A stretch of DNA of 64,000 nucleotides. Origin: Herbaspirillum frisingense GSF30 (lineage in GTDB: Bacteria; Pseudomonadota; Gammaproteobacteria; Burkholderiales; Burkholderiaceae_D). A model generated the notes under the pieces. That model ran no database searches, was not told the origin of the DNA, and saw only the letters and a list, made by a program, of their open reading frames with translations. Of this stretch, positions 43,612-51,927 are shown in pieces. The translations under genes and the position numbers were made by a program. Where the stretch lies: the NCBI RefSeq assembly GCF_000300975.2, contig NZ_AEEC02000006.1, forward strand, positions 62,001-126,000. Reading direction: 5' to 3'. Every line of letters starts with the position of its first letter. Positions within the stretch are counted from its first letter, which is position 1.

Positions 43612-44598
43612 ATGATCGATCCCACCATGATCGTCAATTGCACGGTCTACAAGAAGGGCAAGAAGCTGCGGGACATCACCCTCGATGAAATCAGCGACGT
43701 GCTGGAAGAGGAGGGGACCTTCGTCTGGCTGGGCCTGCTGGAACCCAATGTCGAGCTGATGAACAAGATCAAGGAAGAGTTCTGCCTGCACGAACTGGCG
43801 GTGGAAGACGCCTATGCCGCTCACCAGCGGCCCAAGATCGAGGAATACGGCGATACCCTCTTCGTGGTCCTGCACACGGCCCAGCTGGCCGGCGGCGAGG
43901 TGCAGTTCGGCGAGACCCACATCCTCACCGGTCCGCGCTTCGTGGTCACGGTGCGGCACGGTGCCTCGCGCAGCTATGCCAAGGTACGCGAGCATTGCGA
44001 GATGCTGCCCGAGCGCCTGGTGCGCGGCCCCAGCTTCGTGCTCTATTCCATCATGGACTTCGTGGTCGACAACTACCGACCCATCATGGACGACCTGGAA
44101 GCCAAGTTCAGCCAGTACGAGGAACAGCTCTTCAACCCCGGCGCCATCAGCGGCAAGGCCTACCTGCAGGAGCTCTACCAGTTGAAGCGCCAGCTGATCC
44201 GCCTGCGCTCGGCGGCCTCGCCGCTGCTGGATGTCTGCACCCAGCTGCTGCGTTTCCATGAAGGGCTGATCACCAAGGACGGCAAGGCCTACTTCCGCGA
44301 CATCTACGACCACGTGGTGCGCTTCATCGACACCGGCGACCGCCTGCGCGAAATGGTGGAGTCGGCGGTGCAGATCAACCTGGCCCAGGTCACCATCCAC
44401 CAGAACGAGATCGTGCAGACCCTGGCTGGCTGGGGTGCCATCCTGGCCATCCCGACCATGATCTTCAGCCTCTATGGCATGAACTTCGCGCACATGCCCG
44501 GCTTGTCCTGGCAATGGAGTTTCCCGCTGGTTCTGGGGGGCATCATCACCGCATGCACGCTGCTGTGGCGGCGTCTGCGCAAGGCAGGATGGCTCTAG
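43612..44598 (+). CDS. corA: Magnesium/cobalt transporter CorA
   Basis: Pentameric Mg2+ channel subunit (328 residues). A long cytoplasmic N-terminal domain with MIVNCTVYKKGKKL and HELAVEDAYAAHQRPKIEEYGD is followed by the stalk helix and two C-terminal membrane helices; the first ends in the selectivity motif YGMNFAHMPGL and the second is WSFPLVLGGIITACTLLWRRL. The terminal basic residues (RRLRKAGWL) are typical. Starts 49 bases after the DMT gene with AGGAAAGAGA before the ATG. Confidence 0.95.
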   Translation: MIDPTMIVNCTVYKKGKKLRDITLDEISDVLEEEGTFVWLGLLEPNVELMNKIKEEFCLHELAVEDAYAAHQRPKIEEYGDTLFVVLHTAQLAGGEVQFGETHILTGPRFVVTVRHGASRSYAKVREHCEMLPERLVRGPSFVLYSIMDFVVDNYRPIMDDLEAKFSQYEEQLFNPGAISGKAYLQELYQLKRQLIRLRSAASPLLDVCTQLLRFHEGLITKDGKAYFRDIYDHVVRFIDTGDRLREMVESAVQINLAQVTIHQNEIVQTLAGWGAILAIPTMIFSLYGMNFAHMPGLSWQWSFPLVLGGIITACTLLWRRLRKAGWL

Positions 44599-44647
44599 GC
44601 TGCCGCTCCAGTCCAACCGGTCTTTTCCTTTCAGATCATAGCGAGGT

Positions 44648-44670
44648 GGGTGCGACAATTGGTCGCAGCC
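44648..44670. promoter_or_regulatory. 23-bp motif shared by two receptor loci, copy 1
   Basis: Near-palindromic element with core TGCGAC-AATTG-GTCGCA, lying in the 311-base gap 44599-44909 before the TonB receptor gene. It matches the copy at 55782-55804 at 21 of 23 positions. A TATACT (44690-44695) lies 19 bases after it. Nature unknown: regulator site or small dispersed repeat. Confidence 0.45.
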
Positions 44671-44792
44671 ACCGGCTGTCCCGCGCTTTTATACTCCCGC
44701 CTGCCTTGATCGGCGGCACGAACAGGCAGCGTCAGACACGCATGGCCGGACCTGGTTCGGCTGGCTCGTGTTTCCGATGCCTGTCTTTCTTC

Positions 44793-44821
44793 TTGCTAAA
44801 TGCAACACGGTTGCATAAAAT
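44793..44821 (+). promoter_or_regulatory. Receptor-ABC operon promoter with operator palindrome in the spacer
   Basis: -35 TTGCTA (44793-44798) and -10 TAAAAT (44816-44821) with a 17-base spacer. Inside the spacer lies the perfect palindrome ATGCAAC-ACG-GTTGCAT (44800-44816). A dimeric repressor bound there would block RNA polymerase. The operon encodes metallophore-type uptake, so a metal regulator (Fur/Zur family or NikR-like) is the likely binder; the sequence is not a standard Fur box. Confidence 0.6.
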
Positions 44822-44909
44822 GCCGGCCTGACCGCGTGAGCCGGTCACCACGCTCGCGGCAAGGCAGCTCAGCACCCAGCCGCAACACACAAAAAACACA
44901 AGGGAAAAG

Positions 44910-47060
44910 ATGAAAATGACCGCACTGCGGGCGGCCGTGCTGGGCGCGCTCGCCATGAGCCAGGCCCAGAACCTGGCCTGGGGCGCCGATACCACCACCA
45001 ACACCGCCGCCACCTCCGCCAGCGCCGACAGCGGACTGGGGCAGGTCGTGGTGACCGGCACCGGCGAGCGCCAGCAATACCGCCAGAACGCGACCTCCAG
45101 CGCCACCCGCAGCGAGACCCCCTTGCAGGAGTTGCCGCAATCGGTCCAGGTGGTGTCGCGCCAGCTGATCGACGACCTGGCCGCCACGCGGCTGGATGAC
45201 GTGCTGCTTTACGTGAGCGGGGTGGCCAGGCAGAACAATTTCGGCGGTCTGTGGGACAACTATTCCATCCGCGGCTTTTCCGGCAGCGAAAACGGCGGCA
45301 TGAACATCCTCTGGAACGGCTTCGCCTCCAACCGTGGTTATGCGCCGCCGCGCGACATGGCCAACGTCGAGAGCGTGGACTTCCTCAAGGGACCGGCGGC
45401 GGCCCTGTACGGCAATAGCGAGCCGGGCGGCACCATCAACGTGGTCAGCAAGAAGCCGCAGTTCAAGTCGGCCAATGCGCTGGATCTGTCCATCGGCACC
45501 AACAACACCTACCGCAGTGCCGTCGATTCCACCGGCGCCATCAACAGCGAAGTGGCCTACCGCATCAACGCTGCCATGGAGCACAAGGGCAGCATGCGCG
45601 ACGACGTCACCAGCCAGCGCGAATTCCTGGCGCCGGCCTTCACCTGGGTGTTGTCGGACCGTACGGTTCTGAACTACGAGGGCGAATTCCTGCGCCAGAA
45701 GGCGCCGCTGGATCGCGGCATCGTCGCCGTCAACGGTAATCCGGGCGTGCTGCCGGTCTCGCGCTTTCTGGGCGAGCCACGCGATGGCGACATCAAGATG
45801 GAAAACCGCAACCACCTGCTGACGCTGGAACATCGCCTGGACGACAACTGGCATGTGCGCACCGGCGTGTTCCACAAGGATGGCAGCCTGGATGGCTTCT
45901 CCACCGAGGCCTCCGCCCTGCAGGCCGACAACGCCACCCTGCGTCGCCAGCGCCGCTATCGCGACTACAGCTGGCACGACACCTCGTTGCAGGCCGAACT
46001 GGGCGGCAAGCTGCAGACCGGTGGCATCGGCCATGAGGTGCTGGTCGGCACCGAGATCGACTGGCTGACGCTGGACCAGCGCATGCTGCGTATCAATCCC
46101 AGCGCCGCTGCGCCCTATGCAGTCAACATCTACACCCCGGTCTACGGCCAGGCGCAACCCACGCCCCTGCCCAACACCGATACCAGCGAGCGCCAGATCA
46201 GCACCGCGCTCTATGTGCAAGATCAGGTGAGCCTGTCGGATCGCTGGAAATTGCTGGCCGGCGTGCGTGCCGATTCCTTCCGCTCCACCCTGAACTCCAC
46301 CCTGAACAACGGGCGCAGCGGTGCGACCACGCGCCAGGACAAGAGCGCCGTTTCGCCGCGCCTGGGCCTGACCTACCTGATCACGCCCGCCTGGTCGGTC
46401 TATGCCAGCGCCAGCAAGTCCTTCCGCCCCAACAGCGGCAGCGACGTGCAGGGCAATGCCTTCAGTCCCGAGACCGCCCGCGCATCCGAAGCGGGTCTGA
46501 AGTTCCAGAGCCAGGACCAGCGCAGCGGCGCCACCCTGGCCGTGTTCGACATCACCAAGCAGAATGTGCTGACCACCGATCCGTCCAATCCCTCGTTCTC
46601 GGTGGCGGCTGGCGAAGTGCGCAGCAAGGGCGTGGAACTGGATGCCAATGCCAAGCTCGGACGCCACTGGCGCCTGACTGGCAACCTGGCCTATACCGAC
46701 GCCTATGTCGCCAAGGACAACACTCTCACCGTCGGTGCGCGGCTGGTCAACGTGCCGCGCGTGTCGGGCAGCCTGCTGGCAGTGTTCGAGGATGTCGATG
46801 CGCACGGCGCACCCTTTGGCGTGGGCGGCGGCGCCAGCTATGTCGGGGCGCGTACCGGCGACCAGGCCGGCAGCTTCCGGTTGCCCGCCTATGCCACGGC
46901 GCGGGCGCTGGCCTACTGGCAGTTCACGCCACGCATGAAGCTCTCGCTGGACGTCAATAATCTTTTCAACAAGCGTTACTACACCAGCTCCTACAACAAC
47001 CTGTGGATCATGCCGGGTGACGAGCGCAATGCCATGCTGGCGTTGAACGTCCGGTTCTGA
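44910..47060 (+). CDS. TonB-dependent siderophore/metallophore receptor
   Basis: Outer-membrane receptor (716 residues). Signal peptide with cleavage near LAWGAD, plug domain with TPLQELPQSVQVVSRQLIDD, YSIRGFSGSENGGMNILWNG, VESVDFLKGPAAALYGNSEP and GGTINVVSKKP, then the beta-barrel ending NNLFNKRYYTSSYNN and the terminal Phe (LALNVRF) needed for barrel assembly. The plug resembles FhuA/FecA-type receptors for hydroxamate or citrate-like ligands. First gene of an operon with a peptide/nickel-type ABC importer, 10 bases before the binding-protein gene, so it very likely delivers that importer's ligand. AGGGA lies before the ATG. Confidence 0.92.
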   Translation: MKMTALRAAVLGALAMSQAQNLAWGADTTTNTAATSASADSGLGQVVVTGTGERQQYRQNATSSATRSETPLQELPQSVQVVSRQLIDDLAATRLDDVLLYVSGVARQNNFGGLWDNYSIRGFSGSENGGMNILWNGFASNRGYAPPRDMANVESVDFLKGPAAALYGNSEPGGTINVVSKKPQFKSANALDLSIGTNNTYRSAVDSTGAINSEVAYRINAAMEHKGSMRDDVTSQREFLAPAFTWVLSDRTVLNYEGEFLRQKAPLDRGIVAVNGNPGVLPVSRFLGEPRDGDIKMENRNHLLTLEHRLDDNWHVRTGVFHKDGSLDGFSTEASALQADNATLRRQRRYRDYSWHDTSLQAELGGKLQTGGIGHEVLVGTEIDWLTLDQRMLRINPSAAAPYAVNIYTPVYGQAQPTPLPNTDTSERQISTALYVQDQVSLSDRWKLLAGVRADSFRSTLNSTLNNGRSGATTRQDKSAVSPRLGLTYLITPAWSVYASASKSFRPNSGSDVQGNAFSPETARASEAGLKFQSQDQRSGATLAVFDITKQNVLTTDPSNPSFSVAAGEVRSKGVELDANAKLGRHWRLTGNLAYTDAYVAKDNTLTVGARLVNVPRVSGSLLAVFEDVDAHGAPFGVGGGASYVGARTGDQAGSFRLPAYATARALAYWQFTPRMKLSLDVNNLFNKRYYTSSYNNLWIMPGDERNAMLALNVRF

Positions 47061-47070
47061 GGGCGGCCCT

Positions 47071-48675
47071 GTGTCCCATCACCTGAACGCAGCGCGCCGC
47101 CGGGCCCTGCTGGCGGCCGCCGCGCTGGCCGCTGTCCAGCCCTGGCGCAGCGCATTGGCGCACGGCGACGATGCGCCGCACTCGCATGCCGTCACCCGGG
47201 CGGATGCCGGCGTGCTGACCGTGGTCGGCCCCTGGGAAATGACCGGCCTCGACCCCTCGCGCTCCGGCTACATGTTCGCCCGCATGGAAGTGGTGGAGAC
47301 GCTGCTGGAGGTGGACGACAGCGGCCACTTGCGTGCGGGCCTGGCCACTACCTGGCGGGTCAGCGATGACGGTCTGCAATGGCGTTTCGCACTGCGCAGC
47401 GGGCGACGCTACCATGATGGTAGCGCGCTCACCCCGGCCAGCGTGCTGGCCTGCCTGCAGCGCGCCGCCCAGCGGCCGGGCGTATTGCAGCTGGCGGCGA
47501 TCGCGACGATGCAGCTGGAGGGCAGTGACCTGGTCATCACCTTGCGCCAGCCCTTCAGCCCTTTCCCCTATCTGCTGACGCACTACACGACGCAGATCCT
47601 GGCACCGGCTTCCTTCGACGCCAAGGGCAATGTGCAGGCCATCATCGGGAGCGGGCCATATCGCATTCGTTCCCTGAGCCTGCCCCAGCAATTCGATGTC
47701 GAACGCGTGGCCTTGATCGAGTCCGGGCAGGGCAGGCCGATCCAGCGGGCGCGCTACATCAGCGTCTCGCGTGCGGAGACGCGCACCCTGCTGGTCCAGA
47801 GCGGTCAGGCTGATCTTGCCTTCTCGCTGGACCCGCCCAGCATCCGGGCGCTGCAAGACCATCCACGCGCGGCCCTGCTGTCGACCATGCTGCCGCGTAC
47901 CACCATTCTGAAGCTCAACGCCGGTCATCCCTTCCTGGCCGATGTGCGCGTGCGACGCGCCATCGCGCTATGCATCGAACGCGAAGGCATCGCCCGCGCC
48001 CTGCTGCGCGACCCCGACCTCGGTGCTACGCAACTGTTTCCCCCCGCGCTGGCGCGCTGGCACGACGCCAGCCTGCCGCCCTTGCAGACAGACCTGAAAC
48101 AGGCCCGCCGCCTGCTGGAGGAGGCCGGCTGGCGTCTCGGTACGGACGGCGTGCGGTGGCGTGAGGGCCAGCGGCTGGCCTTGAATCTGACGACCTTCGT
48201 GGATCGTCCCGAACTGCCCCTGATCGCCACTGCCTTGCAGGAAGAGATGCGCCAGATCGGCATTGCCGTGCGGGTGGTGATTGGCAATTCCAGCGATATC
48301 CCGGCCGGTCATCGCAGCGGCTTGCTGCAGATGGCGCTGGCGGCGCGCAACTACGGCAATCTTCCCGAACCGGTGGCCAGCCTGCTGCAGGATTTCGGTC
48401 CCGAGGGCGGCGACTGGGGCGCCATGGGCTGGCGCAATGCCGAGGTGCCGGCGCTGCTGGCGCAACTGGCGGCCGCGCCGGCCGTGCCTGCCGACCGTGA
48501 CCGAGACCGTGACAGCAGCCTGCGCCAGCGCATCACCGCCGTGCTGCAGGAGCAGTTGCCGGTGATCCCGGTGGTCTGGTATCGCCAGACCTGCGCCGTC
48601 AGCCGGCGCCTGCGTGGCGCCAGCATCGACCCCTTTGAACGCAGTTACCGGATCTCTTCCCTGCAATGGACCTGA
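47071..48675 (+). CDS. ABC importer binding protein, peptide/nickel (SBP_bac_5) family
   Basis: Periplasmic receptor of 534 residues. GTG start 47071. The N-terminus NAARRRALLAAAALAA with a twin-Arg pair could be a Tat signal; cleavage is near ALAHG. The mature N-terminus has a His-rich patch (HGDDAPHSH) that may bind metal. Family landmarks: PWEMTGLDPSRSGYMFARMEVVETL, LATTWRVSDDGLQWRFALRSGRRYHDG, IGSGPYRI, LADVRVRRAIALCIEREGIA and an ending VIPVVWYRQTCAVS. The family covers peptides, nickel, heme and opine metallophores; the TonB receptor upstream favours a chelated metal. It overlaps the next gene by 10 bases. Confidence 0.85.
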   Translation: MSHHLNAARRRALLAAAALAAVQPWRSALAHGDDAPHSHAVTRADAGVLTVVGPWEMTGLDPSRSGYMFARMEVVETLLEVDDSGHLRAGLATTWRVSDDGLQWRFALRSGRRYHDGSALTPASVLACLQRAAQRPGVLQLAAIATMQLEGSDLVITLRQPFSPFPYLLTHYTTQILAPASFDAKGNVQAIIGSGPYRIRSLSLPQQFDVERVALIESGQGRPIQRARYISVSRAETRTLLVQSGQADLAFSLDPPSIRALQDHPRAALLSTMLPRTTILKLNAGHPFLADVRVRRAIALCIEREGIARALLRDPDLGATQLFPPALARWHDASLPPLQTDLKQARRLLEEAGWRLGTDGVRWREGQRLALNLTTFVDRPELPLIATALQEEMRQIGIAVRVVIGNSSDIPAGHRSGLLQMALAARNYGNLPEPVASLLQDFGPEGGDWGAMGWRNAEVPALLAQLAAAPAVPADRDRDRDSSLRQRITAVLQEQLPVIPVVWYRQTCAVSRRLRGASIDPFERSYRISSLQWT

Positions 48676-49640
48676 ATCGATTATTGAGCGCGGCCACCCG
48701 GCGCCGCTTGCTGCTCGCGCTGGGGCAGCGCCTGCTGCAGGCCGCTCTGGTGGCGCTGCTGGTGGGCACGCTGTGTTTCGTCATGACGCGCATGCTGCCC
48801 GGCGACATGGCCTACCGCATTGCGGCCGGGCGCTACGGCTATGACATGGTCACCACCGAGGCCGCGCTGGCCGTGCGTGCGGAACTGGGCCTGGACCGGC
48901 CCTGGTTCATGGCCCTGAGCGAATGGTGGGGCCGCCTGTTGCATCTGGACCTGGGAATGTCCCAGGTCACTGCCTTGCCGGTGCTGGTGGAGATCGGTCA
49001 TCAACTGGGCCCGACGCTGCGCCTGTCGCTGCTGGCGATGGCGCTGTCGCTGGCCATCGGCCCCACTGCAGGTGTGCTGGCCGGGCTGCACCCGGGTGGC
49101 TGGCTGGACCGTGCCACGCTGGCCGTGTCGGTGGTCCTGCGGGCCTTGCCGTCCTTCCTGCTGGGGCTGTTGCTGGTGCTGCTGTTTTCGGTGCAGCTGG
49201 GTGCCTTGCCGGCAGCCGGTCATGGTGACCATGGCGGTATCCTGCTGCCGGCCCTGACGCTGGCGCTGGGCCTGGCGGCGGTGTCCTGCCGCGTGGCGCG
49301 TGATGTCATGGTGCAGGTCCGACGTTCCGAATACTTCAGTTTTGCGCTGACCAAAGGTTTGACCTTATCCCAGGCGCTGGCGCGCCATGGCCTGCGCAAT
49401 GTGGCCGTACCGGTGGTGGCTTACCTGGGCGTGCAACTGGTGATGCTGGTCGAAGGCGTGGTGTTGGTGGAAACCATCTTTGCCTGGCCCGGCATCGGCC
49501 ACGCACTGGTACATGCCATCTTCGGCCGCGACGTGCCGATGATCCAGGGCACTGCCCTGGTGCTGGGCCTGATGTTCGTCCTCTTCAATGCGCTGGTGGA
49601 TGCCGCCTGCGCCTTCCTTGATCCGCGAGGCCGAGCATGA
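48666..49640 (+). CDS. ABC importer permease, DppB/NikB family
   Basis: Inner-membrane permease (324 residues). It has the N-terminal helix with ALLVGTLCFVMTRMLPGD, a periplasmic segment with LGLDRPWFMALSEWWGRLLHLDLGMS, the transport core LGPTLRLSLLAMALSLAIG, and the EAA loop around KGLTLSQALARHGLRNVAVPVV, ending VLVETIFAWPGIGHALVHAI. A His/Gly cluster (AAGHGDHGG) in a periplasmic loop is unusual. Start overlaps the binding-protein end; its stop region overlaps the next start by four bases. Confidence 0.88.
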   Translation: MDLNRLLSAATRRRLLLALGQRLLQAALVALLVGTLCFVMTRMLPGDMAYRIAAGRYGYDMVTTEAALAVRAELGLDRPWFMALSEWWGRLLHLDLGMSQVTALPVLVEIGHQLGPTLRLSLLAMALSLAIGPTAGVLAGLHPGGWLDRATLAVSVVLRALPSFLLGLLLVLLFSVQLGALPAAGHGDHGGILLPALTLALGLAAVSCRVARDVMVQVRRSEYFSFALTKGLTLSQALARHGLRNVAVPVVAYLGVQLVMLVEGVVLVETIFAWPGIGHALVHAIFGRDVPMIQGTALVLGLMFVLFNALVDAACAFLDPRGRA

Positions 49641-50470
49641 GCCGCCTTTCTGCTTCCGATGTCCTTGTCGAGCGCGGGGCAAGCCGCTGGACCTGCGGCC
49701 AGTCCGCCGGGCTGCTGCTGTTGCTGGCGGTGGCGCTGCTGGCGCTGGTCGGGCCGATCGTCATCGACATCGATCCTGCGCGTCAGCATCTGGCGCGCTT
49801 CCTTGAAGCGCCCAGCCTGGCGCAGCCGCTGGGTTACGACCAGCTTGGGCGCAGCATGCTGGCCAGGCTGGCGCATGGCGCCCGGCTGTCCTTGTCGCTG
49901 GCACTGGTAAGCGTGCTGTCGGCGGCCGTTCCTGGCTTTCTCATCGGTCTGCTGGCGGCCTGGTGCGGCGGCTGGACCGAGCGCGTGCTGGCGGCGCTGG
50001 CCGATGCCGTGCTGGCCTTGCCGGGCTTGTTGCTGGTGCTGCTGCTGGCGGCCTTGGCGCCGGGTGGCTTCTGGTCCTTGTACGTGGGCATTTCGCTGGC
50101 GCTCTGGGTGGAATATTTCCGCGTGGTGCGTGCCGCATGCCGCGTCCTGCTGGCCAGCCCGCAGGTGGAGGCCTCGCGCCTGTTGGGCTTTGGGCCTGCT
50201 TACATCATCCGCCGTCACGTATTGCCGGCCTTGCTGCCGCGTCTGCTGACGCTGATGCGCTTCGGCCTGGCCGGCGCGGTGCTGGCGATGTCGGCACTGG
50301 GCTTCGTGGGTGTGGGTCTGCAGCCGCCGACGCCGGAACTGGGCGTCATGATGATCGAACTATTGCCCTATTACCGTGAGGCGCCCTGGCTGGTGGGTGC
50401 GCCGGTGCTGGTGCTGTTCATGACCCTGCTGGGTTTGCTGCTGCTGTCGCCGCAGAAGGAGGCCGCATGA
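49637..50470 (+). CDS. ABC importer permease, DppC/NikC family
   Basis: Second permease (277 residues). Features: first helix AGLLLLLAVALLALVGPIVI, the DppC-type entry LGYDQLGRSMLARLAHGARLSLSLALVSV, an EAA-like loop VEASRLLGFGPAYIIRRHVLPALLPRLLT, and MSALGFVGVGLQPPTPELGVMM at the end. Start ATG overlaps the preceding stop (ATGA); the end overlaps the ATPase start in the same way. It forms the channel with the preceding permease. Confidence 0.88.
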   Translation: MSRLSASDVLVERGASRWTCGQSAGLLLLLAVALLALVGPIVIDIDPARQHLARFLEAPSLAQPLGYDQLGRSMLARLAHGARLSLSLALVSVLSAAVPGFLIGLLAAWCGGWTERVLAALADAVLALPGLLLVLLLAALAPGGFWSLYVGISLALWVEYFRVVRAACRVLLASPQVEASRLLGFGPAYIIRRHVLPALLPRLLTLMRFGLAGAVLAMSALGFVGVGLQPPTPELGVMMIELLPYYREAPWLVGAPVLVLFMTLLGLLLLSPQKEAA

Positions 50471-51924
50471 ACGCGCAGGCGCCGGTGCCGGCGCTGTGCG
50501 TGCAAGACCTCGCGGTGCTGCACGGGGAGGATGTGCTGGTCGATGCGACCAGCTTTTCCATCCCGGCCGGTGGCGTGCTGACGTTGCTGGGCGAGAGTGG
50601 CTCCGGCAAGTCCTTGCTGGCCCAGGCCATCATGGGTCATCTGCCGGCCAACCTGCGCTGTACCGGGCGCATCAGCATCGATGGCGAAGCGGGGGAGGCT
50701 GCCGATGTCGCCCCGCGCCAGGCAGGGTGGGGCCGGCGTATCGCGCTGCTGCCCCAGGAACCCTGGCTGGCACTGGACCCAACCATGACCGTGGCGCAGC
50801 AGGTGGCCGAGACCTATGAGCTGGTCAGCCGGCCCGCCGTCGATACCCAGAACGACAGCCTGCGGACTGCCCGCAGCAACGCCCGGACGTCGGCGCTGGA
50901 TGCGCTGGCCAGTCTGGGCCTGCGGGATGCGGCGGACAAATATCCTTTCATGATCTCCGGTGGCATGGCGCAGCGGGTGGCGTTCCTGGCCACGCATGCG
51001 GCCGGCGCACCGTTGCTGATCATCGACGAACCCACCAAGGGACTGGATGCCGACCGCCGTGGCGAAGTGCTGGCCCTGCTGCAGGCGGCCCGCAAGGAGG
51101 GTATGAGCCTTCTGTGCATCACCCACGACGTCTGGCTGGCGCGGGCGCTGGGCGGACAACTGGCGGTGATGCTGGAGGGACGCATGGTGGAGCGGGGCGA
51201 GGCCGAGGCGGTACTGGCCGCGCCGCAGCACACCTATACCCGGCGCCTGCTGGCGGCCGATCCTGCGTGCTGGCCGCTGCCTGCGCCAGTGCAAGCCGCA
51301 GCCGGCGATGTTGGCCGGGTCATTGCCGAGATCAGCGGCGTCAGCAAGGCCTTCGGCGAGCGTGTGTTGTTCAGTGATGTCAGTGCCCGCATCCACGCCG
51401 GTGAGATCCTGGCCATCAGCGGGCCCAGTGGGGCGGGCAAGACCAGCTTCGGCAATCTCCTGCTGGGCCTGCTCAAGCCCGATGCGGGAACCGTCACCCG
51501 CGCCGCCGGCCTGGCGCGCACGGCGTTCCAGAAGATCTATCAGGACCCGGCGGCGGCCTTTGCGCCCACCGTCAGCCTGCGCCAGTCCCTGCGGGACGTG
51601 GTGCGCCTGCACCAGCTGGACTGGAACCGGTTGGAGGCGCTGTTGGCGCGCATGCGGGTCGATACCGGGCTGCTGGATCGCCTGCCGCGCCAGGTATCGG
51701 GTGGCGAACTGCAGCGCATTGCATTGGCACGGGTGTTGTTAATGAAACCGACGCTGATCTTTGCCGACGAGCCTACCTCGCGGCTGGACCCGCTGACCCA
51801 GCAGGAAGTGATCGGCCTCTTGGTGGAAGAGGCCAGGGCAGCGGGTTGTGCGGTGCTGCTGGTGACGCACGACACCGATATCGTGCGCTGCGTGGCGGAC
51901 CGGCAGATACGCCTGGGTAGCTGA
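50467..51924 (+). CDS. ABC importer ATPase, fused DppD-DppF type
   Basis: 485-residue protein with two complete nucleotide-binding domains. Domain 1: Walker A GESGSGKS, signature ISGGMAQRVAFLATHA, Walker B LLIIDEPTKGLD, H-loop CITHD. Domain 2 from about residue 275: Walker A GPSGAGKT, signature VSGGELQRIALARVLL, Walker B LIFADEPTSRLD, H-loop LLVTHD. Most peptide/nickel importers use two separate ATPases (DppD and DppF or NikD and NikE); here they are joined, which removes the need for a further gene. Last gene of the plus-strand operon, three bases from the convergent PepSY gene. Confidence 0.9.
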   Translation: MNAQAPVPALCVQDLAVLHGEDVLVDATSFSIPAGGVLTLLGESGSGKSLLAQAIMGHLPANLRCTGRISIDGEAGEAADVAPRQAGWGRRIALLPQEPWLALDPTMTVAQQVAETYELVSRPAVDTQNDSLRTARSNARTSALDALASLGLRDAADKYPFMISGGMAQRVAFLATHAAGAPLLIIDEPTKGLDADRRGEVLALLQAARKEGMSLLCITHDVWLARALGGQLAVMLEGRMVERGEAEAVLAAPQHTYTRRLLAADPACWPLPAPVQAAAGDVGRVIAEISGVSKAFGERVLFSDVSARIHAGEILAISGPSGAGKTSFGNLLLGLLKPDAGTVTRAAGLARTAFQKIYQDPAAAFAPTVSLRQSLRDVVRLHQLDWNRLEALLARMRVDTGLLDRLPRQVSGGELQRIALARVLLMKPTLIFADEPTSRLDPLTQQEVIGLLVEEARAAGCAVLLVTHDTDIVRCVADRQIRLGS

Positions 51925-51927
51925 CCC

